From NCBI GenBank assembly GCA_002081555.1, contig MZNV01002789.1, positions 1 to 24,668 of the forward strand: a DNA stretch of 24,668 nucleotides, given 5' to 3'. Position 1 is the first letter of the stretch. The number at the start of each line of letters is the position of its first letter. The position numbers were made by a program, and so were the translations under genes. The notes beneath the pieces were generated by a model, which saw nothing but the letters and a program-made list of their open reading frames with translations, made no database searches and was not told the origin of the DNA. Origin of the DNA: Protostelium mycophagum. Lineage: Eukaryota > Evosea > Variosea > Protosteliida > Protosteliaceae. This document shows positions 10,401 to 20,300 of this stretch, piece by piece.

Positions 10401-13400
10401 TCTTTCAGTTTCTCCAGGAAAATAGACAGGTGCTGTCAGAAATGTCAGTCAGAACTTGTAATTATGGTTCATTCTCTGCAGTGCGTTTTTATGCGAAAAC
10501 CATGACGTCATGGCTCTTCTGTGATGATAGAATATAGAATGACCAAAGATATCATACCTGATCAATCTTATCGTGCAGATATTTCCTGGTGAGTGGGGTC
10601 CAATAGCATTCTCTATCCTCTCTATTTCCATTCATCCCTTCCACGAATATTTCCACTGATTCCCTCTCCATCATGTCTACCAAGAATCTACATCATGTCA
10701 CATGACGTCACCCATCTCACCACATCGTAAAAAGTCAAAGATGATGTGTGATGACGTCATCAGATACTCACCCTGGAAGCATCTTTCTGAGTACACTGAC
10801 ACCTGGTGAGATGGTCTGTGTTCTGTGAAGTTTCTCAATAAATTTCGCGATGGGAAGTGGATTCAAATGCTGGAATCTGTGAATGTGAATACTTCCAGAA
10901 CCATAATGAAATGTCGGGATGAGAAGGTATTTATACAAACCTGACTAAGAAATAGAAGACACCGGTTCTGTACAGGGTGAATGCGATGGTGTCGTTGAAT
11001 TGGATGACGTATTCTAGTAATTCGACAGTGAGTTCCGACATCCTGAGCATGTTCTTCGTGGCTTTTGGCCCGGATAGACCGGTTATTAATATCTACAACA
11101 TGTCATTTATCTGGAAATTTTTCATGGAACAAATCTCCCATAATTGAATTATGTGTGTTTGCTGATATAAAGTATATCGTGCAAATTGGGACAATTCAAT
11201 TGTTGTGGACAAAGGGGCTAATAAAGATGATTGACATATCTACCTGTACCAGGTGCTGCAGATGTGGCTCTATTGATAGTTGTCTCTTCAATAACGCAAT
11301 GGGCGATTTGAAGTTTCCGTCCTCGTCTATATTCGTCTGTGTTTTAGACACCTACACCGTTGTAGATCGTCCAAAATATTAAAAACAATTGTAGATGCGT
11401 ACCTCCATCAGTAACTGTTCGCACATGACCCCGATGACATGTGGGTGTGTTGGGGCGACTGACATCACAAAGTGGCTGCTCTTCTTCAAATGTGCAAGAG
11501 GCAATAATTTCATCACCGAGACTGCACCACCACCACCTATCCCAGATTATTCTGTGCATCTACAACGATGTAGAGAATTACTTATAAAGGTGTTGAGATT
11601 TTGGGTGTTCAATGTGACCGCTTCGTATAAAAACAATAAGATGTTTCCGATGATCTCTCTGTTGGGCTTCCTATTCTATTTTTAGCCATCTACAATTACA
11701 TCTACAACTCACGTGCTCAGTATGTACAGCAGATTCTCGATGAAGTTTACTGGACCGATCTGCTGGTAATAATTTATGTACAGCCAAGTCAATGTCTTGA
11801 GGCACACGACTTTGTGCTCCGTCACAGTCTCGATCAGAAATCGGTAGAAGAGTCGTTGAATGAAATCCTGAGGGTCACGTACATTGGTCTGCCATCATCA
11901 TTCTTTGTCAAAAATATTATTATAGGCATCGGAGCTGCAATGTTGGTACTGCTCTGCCGCCAAAAAGCTCTGTGACCTCATGACGATCTCACCTTGATGT
12001 TTGGCAATCCATGCACGATCAAATTGATATAGAAGGGGCCGACCTTCATCTCGGTTGCCAGACAGTTATACGGCACGGAGAATTCCTGGTAATTCCACGC
12101 GTATTTACGGTTCTTCGGTCCTCGTTCCTGGAACAGTTACGAAGGTCTACAATCGTATCTACAACGAGTACCTTCTCTTTATCGTAGGCTTCAATCTCTT
12201 CATTTATACAGAATATCAATTCTTGCCTCATGTTTTCATCCCAAATCAAGTCCGGCACCTTCGAATTATTTTGTATTATTTTTATATAAATAAATGATAA
12301 AAATACCTCGATATTCTCTGACAGACGGTTGAAGAAATTATTCCATTTTTCTGTATTGGTTGGGTTACCCTCCCCCCCGATTGTGACAGGCATCCTTCAC
12401 CCTTCAGACCAGAAATTTCGACGAAAACTCACAGTTTTGGTGGCTTCTGTCCTTTCATCAATACCGGCGGTGGCGGGAACAACAATCTCATCACGTCAAT
12501 GGGGAAAATTCTGTGAAAAAGAGTCAGGGACTCTTTGTTGTTTTCGACCATTAGCTCCACGAGAGATCTGCTGAGGGCTTGTTGCTCCCTCGCTAACGAG
12601 TCAAATACAAGCGTAAGCTGCCAGATCAACGCGGTGGAGGATCTCGCCAGATCTTGGTTCTTCTTTAATGCCCTGAAATTTCCGTGAGTTTTCGGGGGAA
12701 TGTGGGAATCTTGTGGTGATGAAATTTCACTGACTTTTCATCTGGCTTGATGGAGTTTAGAAGAACGACTACGATTGCAGATGCGGATTTTGCAATCGGA
12801 ATGCATTGATATCTACATAGTCCAAATAACATCTCCATATGGCCTTGGAATCTCAAAGTCTGCGTTTCATTTCAATATGACTTGATCAGAATAATTTCTT
12901 CAAATTTGGGATTCTATGAAATATAAAATTATAATAATATAAAATTTTATAAAATAATATAAAATCATATATAATAATATAATATATATAATAATTCACC
13001 AATTTTGCCTTGAGTTCTTTTGATGTGGTGGTGGATACACAAGCTGATTCAAAAATAGAGATCAGTGTAGATATCAACATGGCACAGACTCTCTCTTCCA
13101 CATTCCTCAATAATAAAGCCATAAGCCCAGCGATACTATCATCAAGTCATTATTCAATTATTTTGATAAAATTATTAATTTTATATGTGATTTGAGTTTT
13201 TATAGCCCTGAGACAAGGAAATTTGGTGGATATTTCGTCGAAATTTCACTCACTTTTCATCAGTAAAGAGGATGTCTTTGGTCCACAATTCGCTCTTTGG
13301 ATTTTGTGGGGACGTGGTGAGTACGATGGCTTGTATCACCCCGGCAACGGCGACGGAGACACTGTGTTCTGATGATTTAAGAAGAGATATCAGAAGTGGC

Positions 13401-15739
13401 AACTTGTCCTTCTCTCTATACACTTCATCCGCACTACCTGTAATTCTTTTCAAAATTTTTTTGAATTGAATACTTCATTTTATATCACACAAAATTGTTT
13501 GTTTCATCAACAAAAAATTTCATTCGTTGTAGATCGCGTTGTAGATAATCAAAAAAGTCACGACCCACCTTTGAAGCCGATACATCTCAATATCGCGTTC
13601 AGCAGATTGATCTGTATGAATTTCCTATTCTCGGAATTAAACTCCTCCCTTGATGATTTCCATTTGAGGAGGTTAAAGAGGTTGTGTATTAATTTCCTGT
13701 CTTTGATCTGCCCTTCAGCGCGTGGTATGTTGTGGTTGAATTCGCTCAAGACGAACATGATATCACCTGAAGATGTCACGACCCATTTCTTGTTAATTAA
13801 ATTCGAAAAATTGATTTTTGGGGCGAAAAAAACACGAAGATCTCAACATAAATAATTTTAATTTAAAATCACCTTCATCACTCTTGGGAGTGAGCCCATT
13901 GATTCTCCTCAAAAAATAATTTATATTCTCCATTTTAAATTCATGATTGGACAATGATCCTATCTTATACCCAGCCTCTACAACGATGTAAATCGTCAGA
14001 TCAGAAATTTCACTTCAATCATCAAGAAATAAACCGATCTACAACGATGTAAATACACTCACGGTATGGTGTGAACAGCACGCTTATTTGGTTATGGTTC
14101 TTCCACCTTGCGATTTCTATTATGGTACTCATGAGGGTCTCTCTCTGTGTTGTCTGAAACTCTATGGATTTACCCGTTGTAAAGTCGATGATAAACCGAT
14201 CCGATGTCTCACTATCCTGGACAATTATTAATATTTATTTTTTATTGAAGAAAATTTGATTTTCAATGTGATGAGGTATTTTACGAGTTCTATCTTCAAG
14301 AAAAATAGAGGTTGTAGAAGGATCACACTTACGTAATTCATACGTAGCCTAGCGACTGTCTCTATGGGTCTAAAAGAGAAGGGCCTCTTCCCTTTTGTGG
14401 TGGCCCTCGCCTTGTTATAATTTATGTTAACGTGATTCGCAGGATCGTAATATCCGACTAAAATATGCGAATGCGTAAGACTCAACACACGTGGCTTAGG
14501 TTCCTGGAACGACGTCACGAAATATTGAAGAAATTTCCAGTTACGTACCACACCGTTTCGCCTGGATACTTGTTTGACAACACATTCTAATAATATGGAG
14601 GATGACACGTCATTCAGTTGGTCTCTTTGTGCCCTCTCTCGCATGACTTTCTCATATATAGATTCTTCGACTACAACCTGACAATTTGTAAATATGAATT
14701 TATAAAATTTAATTTTTAGCAGAAGATTTTTCAATGAATCACCTCTCGTTGTAGTGAGGACTTCATCGAGTTACGTAAATGGGCCAAAAAATCTGGCCGC
14801 TGTTCTTCCTTGAAAATATAATCGTTGTAAGAATTATCCTTGAATTGTATTTCAACCCTGTGGTCCTCATTCTAAAAATGTCAACGAGTGTGATGTTACT
14901 ATAATGCATAATATACATCTGTAGAAACATATCGTCCTTTCAAATTCTTTTGAGGATATGGACAGCACGGTGAGGCGAAGAAATGATTATTCCATGTTGA
15001 ATAATAGAAAAGGATGACTATACGGGTATAAATCACCTTTTCAAACTTGATGATCCTCGTGACGTCTGCGATCCACTTGAAACTTCTGATGATTGTAGGA
15101 TCAGATTCGTCCATCTTATTAATGGTGGTAAGGCCAATCGTCATCACAGTATTACGGCTCTGCACAAATCATTCATTTTTGTTCAAGGAAAATGAAAATG
15201 GCGGGGACATGTGATATATACCTCTTTAGAATTGGTCCTCTCAACAACGGTATAACGAGGTGTCTTTTCTGCAGAGAGGAGCCCTTTTTCAACTTCATAC
15301 TGCCTCCACAATTCGCTCAAAAATGCTTCCTTCTGATCACATATGTATGTCTCTTTTGTTCCTGGTGAAAGATCAGAAGTAAGATCATGAGTGTCTTTGT
15401 ACCTCCTTCCCACGATACGGTGAATTCTTGCTCTTTCATTGGATTCAAGGCTATGGAAGCGATATCAGCGACAGGATGGTTCTCCTGTACTTGATCGTTT
15501 TCATTAAATGCAAGGAATCGACATGGCCTGACAATTTCAGTTGATGATAATTACCTAACAAGAGCAAAAATTACGCAAGAATAAGAAATAGTTTCTACTG
15601 ACTTTTTAGAGGTAATGACTATGATTCTCCTCGAATTCGTGATGGTGCCGACCTTCAAGGCAAAGAATCTTGCCGCAAGATGACCGTATTCCATTGCATC
15701 AGGTCTCAGAGCAGAGCCAGTTGGCTGCTGCTTGTTCAT
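2571..15739 (-). CDS. Giant protein: RME-8 N-terminal half joined to acidic/RS linker and long coiled coil
   Basis: One continuous set of splice-compatible exons runs from the ATG at 15739 to the TGA at 2571-2573, giving about 3,100 residues (hand estimate). Roughly residues 1-1170 follow RME-8/DNAJC13. The next 600 or so are an acidic, Pro/Thr-rich and Arg/Ser-rich linker. The remaining 1,350 or so are Glu/Arg/Lys coiled coil ending in ISNFFGLGGR. The two junctions that join the RME-8 part to the rest use introns of 44 nt (10185-10228) and 38 nt (9790-9827). Both keep frame and leave no room for a terminator or promoter. RME-8 proteins act on endosomes in retrograde sorting; a membrane-trafficking role here is inference. 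The alternative is two genes, with the coiled-coil gene starting at an internal ATG such as MSDRSSFRE (about 9690) or MDYDFFSG (7684). The parts are described separately below. Confidence 0.55.
3832..3874 (-). other. Probable GC-AG intron (43 nt)
   Basis: The coil exon ending EIRKELEEN is followed on the minus strand by AG then GCAAATATG, with no usable GT nearby. Reading resumes after CACAAAG with KQIEEEREKIQR. Removing 43 nt keeps frame across AG and G (Arg). The AG/GCAA context is typical of the known minor GC donor class. A stop codon lies in the unspliced reading. Confidence 0.5.
7449..10184 (-). other. Acidic, Pro/Thr-rich and RS/RD-rich disordered linker
   Basis: The first exon (9828-10184) begins PTSEAQVEEKPAEAPQ. 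It has an acidic Glu/Ser block, then a Pro/Ala/Thr/Val block (TPAPTATPADP, AVAPTPVAVPVV), and ends acidic (SRSDEE). The exon at 9636-9789 carries KPKLTKTPLSPVKTKSK and then Ser/Glu/Arg. The later exons are short and rich in Arg, Asp, Glu and Ser. They include YHEESDAMTSPEMRRED (about 9240), EKRRADEEAREKRRAEEE (about 8710), RRVVDEEYDHRRDDQYEE (about 8450), SVVDDRNLRIVEVDENSR (about 7930) and DEDFFSEPENRVRG (about 7610). Several of these exons have no internal ATG. No fold is recognisable; the composition suggests disorder. RS/RD stretches occur in RNA-processing proteins, but the context here gives no support for that role. Confidence 0.6.
10229..15739 (-). other. RME-8/DNAJC13/GRV2-like N-terminal region, lacking GYF and J domains
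   Basis: About 27 exons encode a chain colinear with human DNAJC13. The first (15603-15739) has ARFFALKV where the family has the KHSWRGKYKR-type start. Exons 15403-15527 and 15222-15361 align with DICSISP...TEFNLTF (here DIASIALNP, EFTVSW). Exon 14743-14871 plus the next match the PH-like segment before the RVLALTETCLVERDPA motif (here RVLSLTHSHILVGYYDPA). Armadillo-type helices follow at 12430-13780. The family's IWN motif is VPDLIWDENMRQELIF at about 12220-12270, followed by YAWNYQEFSVPYNCLA. Next come GGGAVSVMKLLPLAHLKKSS (about 11520), then LYRTGVFYFLV (about 10945) and EYVDMEEIEYP (about 10360), matching LYLSGVFFFI and YQYCPIPIINYP. The family GYF-like segment is missing between about 11400 and 11350, and no HPD J-domain motif follows. 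Confidence 0.8.
12905..12997. other. AT-only low-complexity run inside an intron
   Basis: About 90 bases of TAATATAAAATTATAAT-like sequence lie between two RME-8-like armadillo exons. The exon upstream in the gene ends in KELKAKL, and the next begins near HMEMLFGLC. The intron is longer than its neighbours, and the run looks like simple-sequence growth. I see no coding potential or fixed repeat unit. Confidence 0.6.
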
Positions 15740-16143
15740 GTTACCCCAAACTTAAAATATTTTCGTTAAGAATTGAAAAAATTTCCGAGTGTTATTTTCA
15801 TGTAATTATCATTGTTTCTTGATGAAGCAGATAGATACCACAGAATCGACTCTAATCAATCATCTTGCTCAGCAAAAACATAGAAACAATACCGCAATAG
15901 AGAATGGACTGATACCAGATATGACGCATTTCAAAATACAAACCTTTCATTAAGACAAACATCCAAACGAGTGGTTGCACGAATATGGAACTTGTGCTTT
16001 TCAACTCTAAATCGAAAATCTGATCAGGGCGATTGATTTATTTATCCTCTTCATCTTCATCGGGCGATGTTCACTGCGATTATTTATAACTACGCTTTGA
16101 AGAATGCATTCACGAGATGACTTTGGACAAATATTCCTTGTGT
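15740..16143 (-). promoter_or_regulatory. Intergenic region upstream of the giant gene
   Basis: About 400 bp lie between the receptor gene's stop and the ATG of the RME-8-like gene, both on the minus strand. The stretch should hold the 3' end of the first and the promoter and 5' leader of the second. It is moderately AT-rich and has no GTTGTAGA copy and no clear TATA box. A small non-coding first exon cannot be excluded. Confidence 0.4.
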
Positions 16144-16148
16144 TTATT
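16143..16148 (-). terminator. AATAAA polyadenylation signal overlapping the stop codon
   Basis: On the minus strand the receptor gene ends GAAGCACAATAAACAC. The TAA stop (16144-16146) lies inside the canonical AATAAA hexamer. Cleavage would be expected some 10-30 nt further, near 16115-16130, giving a very short 3' UTR. The hexamer is seen directly; its use is inferred. Confidence 0.45.
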
Positions 16149-17376
16149 GTGCTTCTAAATGAATCTGGGACATTTTCGTGCTGCTCACACTCACTCGTAT
16201 TTTTTCTGCTGTCTTCGCTTCTCTCGAACTGCCAGATGACCAGAATCTCGCGCTGAATAATGCTGTAGAGGAATAGACATAATAGAATGACGGTCCAATC
16301 TCAGTAATGACGAGTCCTGAGGTGGGTGAGTCCAAATAAAATCAAATTGGTGTTAGACCCATTTAGTCCTGACCTAAAAAGCTGAAGATAGCATTTGGGC
16401 GGGATGACAGAGCCGCAATCAGAATCAGAAATGTGGAGTGCAGTAGAAAAGTGATGGAGAATACGACTAGAGACGTCAATCCCATGTTTATAGATGTCCA
16501 CTTACCTGCTATGTGCAATACCACCCTCCTGTTTTCATTGTTCCGAGACGATTTTGACATTTTTGATACCAACTTGTATCCTAAAAATGCAAATAATCCC
16601 GCAAACACCATAGAAACAAGAGACACCACTACGGCATAAAGAGAAGACAGAAGTGTCTGCAGGCGTAATTTGTACTCTGCCACTTGTATGGATCTACCAG
16701 CGCATGGCGGAGTTATTTTTGAGTAGACGCTGCAGGTTATGAGTAACAGAAACATCAATATCATTTTTCGGTTTGTCTACAATTGAAACACACCTGTGCA
16801 GAATGATCAAAATGATCAAGATGATGTACAGGATGATGTTTGTCAAGATGACCGCTATTGTTCCATATTTCATAATGCCGTCCACGTGTGACCCCATCTT
16901 GTGATTGAGTGTCACCGCCCTCCCAAATGTCAGACTACAATTGGCCAAACACAACCGAAATGCTTCATATCACTCACCAGAAAGATAATATGAGAGAGAA
17001 TGCTGTGAAGAACAGAAATGTTGAGATGGATGACAACGCGAAGGTTCCAGTGCTTGTTGTGTCATTACCGTTGAAGAAATAATAGCATCGGAGTGTAGAG
17101 AATAGAAAAACGAAGAGTAAAACCCATTCAGAAATCTTGACAAATTCCTCTGCAAGGGATCAGACATTTCGAAATGAATTTCAGAAAAAAATTACTATGG
17201 AGGATCTGTGATATAAAGATGTGATTTGACAATACCAAATGAATATACCTTTCTTATATGCAAAGTAACACGCGAAACCAAAACATGTGATTGAAGCTAT
17301 GGATAATATTGCAAAGAGTGCCCCCAATGTGTAAGAAAGCCCAAACTCGGTCTTCATCAGTTGTATCTTTGTGGCC
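16144..17376 (-). other. Seven-transmembrane domain, THH1/TOM1/TOM3-like
   Basis: The exons are 17249-17376, 16978-17149, 16794-16934, 16506-16729, 16374-16466 and 16144-16316, all joined in phase. The seven hydrophobic segments include LGALFAILSIASITCFGFA, WVLLFVFLFSTLRCYYFF, ISTFLFFTAFSLILSFW, GTIAVILTNIILYIILIILI, YAVVVSLVSMVFAGLFAF, VVFSITFLLHSTFLILIAAL and LVITEIGPSFYYVYSS. A loop of Gly-Tyr then basic residues (GYKLVSKMSKSSRNNENRR) lies before helix six. The last helix carries the Thr-Glu-Ile-x-Pro motif. Both are features of the THH1/TOM1/TOM3 domain, known from plant tobamovirus-multiplication proteins and from many protist membrane proteins. GPCR-like signalling is not shown. Confidence 0.7.
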
Positions 17377-20300
17377 TGGAGTTTTCAGTGAAATTTCCCA
17401 GAACAGAATCTGCTGAAGAATAGATCCTCTCAAAAATTTTTGTGAAAATTCGTTACGTACCGAGTCCCAATTTGGTAAGCGTAGAATGGGGAAGTAACTC
17501 TGTGTAGCGTTGATGTTGCCGGATATTACCGCACAAATTATGTTGTCCTTCGGTATAAGTTGAAGACCTAGTCATTGTCAATGATTAATATCAAGATGGT
17601 TATTAATGTTACCTAAAGGCCTTATCTTCCTCAGATGAATATCTGCTGACGCAAAGTCATAGATGTGGAACCCATATGTGTCAGATATATTTCTCCTCAG
17701 TGCAAGACATAATACATAAGCTGTCAGTGTCAAAACGACATATGTACATGGATGACTTGTCAACATTAGATCATCAGACTTACTGTTTGGAATTTCAGTG
17801 AAATCTACGACAACTCCGTTTCCAATTAATCTGAAAATCGTCGATATAATTATGGGTAAATGTTGCACACAACTCCAAGAGACAGAAAAGCTGCGTTCTC
17901 TGACACTCCTCAACGTATAAAGAATATGGTAACTCACACTCCGACATTTGCGTCACGATCGTTTGTAACCGCAAAAAATTGGCCGGTCGACATCCGCACG
18001 AATTCACCGCTGATCCGGTCGTCCGTGCCCTTGTATTGTAATGCGGACACGGATGATAGAGCAGCCGTCCCGCAGCCAGATATTAATGAATTATTTGGGA
18101 AAGATATAGAAGAACTGAGAAATTCAGTTGTAGAGGCTTGTCCAGCGCAGAATTCAGATAGTGCAGCTGTATTCTTAAGATTTTATGAGCAATTTTGAAT
18201 AATATCAAGTTTTTATTTTAATGATGCGATTCGAAAATTTCTGAAGTTGTCACCTGGCACAGAAGTCGGGACTGACGAGAAACACTGGGAATTTCCGTTG
18301 TTTGTACAGTCACAGGCTATAGTTGACATGTATGAGATAGACTTGCTCTGTTCACATAAGGATAGAGATCTCTCTGCTGACGCTTGTTGTGCCTGATGAC
18401 GTCATTATATGTCATCATTTATGATCGGAACAGCTCCATTAAAAACTGATACAATGGTACTATTTTGTAATGCAATGTTGTTGTGATGTGATACTTACAT
18501 TGAAAGCCTGATCTACGATATCTTGGATAGCTCTGTAGTTTAGAACTGTCGTAAAGGCTGTTTTTGATATGACATCTCTACTCTTCCATTGTGGAGTTCG
18601 TGTGACACCTGGCACCCAATGACCCCCTGTCCATCTACAATCGTTTAGTATTCCATTTTCCAATTTTTTGGCTCAATTATTCACCAAGATTTAGAATTAA
18701 AATATATATTAAAATTCTACTTGTGAAGAGGTTTCCAAATGCCTCCAACAGCATCACAATCTTTCTGGCTCTTCTTTGTAAACATAGGACTCGCCTCTAT
18801 GCCATTAATCTATAATTCGTCATGGCTCGTCCATGTCATGACATCTCAAATGACACCATGTCAAGTTCTCAAGACATCACATTCTGCATGGTATCTTACA
18901 TGAGCAAGATCCTCTAAACATCCATACTCCTCTTCGCAAGAACTCTTATCCATATAAGGATACATCCAAACACCACCTCTTCCTTGTGTGCCACTGTTTT
19001 GATGAGATTATTATATATTCTACAATCTACGACCCAAAAGAATATATTTTCAAATGATGTTACTGTCAGATCTGGTCTAAAGTTGCATGGAAATTATTTT
19101 TGGTATTTCTAACCAACCATAATGATCAAGATGAATAGTTTCACACCACTCACACATCGTTGCATTGTAGTTTGTCGTAAGAATAACTGATACACATCTG
19201 CGGGATAGACACCTCGGAAGTTCAGAAAAATTAAATTCTTTGTCTCAAAAATTCGAATTTCTGAAACAAAAAATTCACCTCGTCGATTTCACAAAAAGGA
19301 TAAGCAGAAATTCCAACGTATTCGCTGAGTGTAGAAGGGATGATCCTGTCTAATGCACAAGCCCCCGTCAAGTTGTAGATCGAGTTGTAGAGGATCGGAT
19401 TGATGTCACAAAATCCTGTTTCTTCACATCCCGCCTGAGATTTTTTGTCATTTATGGGAAAATGTTTCCCGCCTTTTTTGTAACCGAAAAATTGAACTCA
19501 CCTGGTCACATGTGGTGATTTGGCTCGTTGTAGACGGTGGAGATCCGTTCAGTCCACACGGTAAAGTGCATGAAAAAGTATTCGCGCACTGTACTGAATC
19601 GACCATGCTCACAGCTTTGACCCCCAATGATGACGTCACACTACGTGTGACACAGACGGGAGATGCACATTCACTTTTTGTGAGATTTCCTTCGACCTAA
19701 TCATCTTAGTTTGTTATTTCTTCGGAGTAAATTATTCATTTTCCGTTATCATTTTCTGTCTCCACAAGCTGCAGATCACTGACAAAGTTTTGGTTTTCGT
19801 AACCTCAGAGAGGTTTTTCATTTGACCCTTGGTACTGCAAACACAAAATTTATTCGGAACATGAAACTAAATGATCACCTCAGTATATGCGTAACCGTCT
19901 TCAGTCCAGCCACAGAAATTTGCAGTTTTGTTATATGTGCAGGAATCCACACATTGGATATAGTTATTCGTCTGTTTTCTGTCAGAATAAATTAAATTGA
20001 AATGAAAACCCACGGTGCATAAATTGAAATCCCAATTACAGATGAATGCTACTTCGCATTCGTGCTCTGCGGTTTGAAACCATTGGAAGTCGGCACATTG
20101 GGCCAAGCAACTGTTCTCTTGTACCTGATAACACGTCATTATACGTCACCGCATGATCACATCTCAGCACACTCGGCAATCATTATTTTAACTTCGTGGC
20201 ACAATTACAGTGCGATGTGATGTGATAAGATGTTACATATATTGAACAAAATATTACCGGGCATGATGTGTCTTCACAAAGCACTACAGGACACCCCTTC

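Noticed and set aside
12905-12997. AT-rich run as a replication origin or scaffold-attachment site
   Set aside because: It is a simple-sequence stretch inside one intron with no further signal.
13978-14056. Repeated CTACAACGATGTAAAT words as a possible CRISPR or Cas12a-type repeat
   Set aside because: The copies are short, irregularly spaced and in both orientations, lie in introns of a eukaryotic gene, and have no repeat-spacer layout.
17860-18198. Plus-strand frame of 112 residues
   Set aside because: The minus strand holds a phase-compatible, Cys-containing exon over the same bases that fits the receptor gene.
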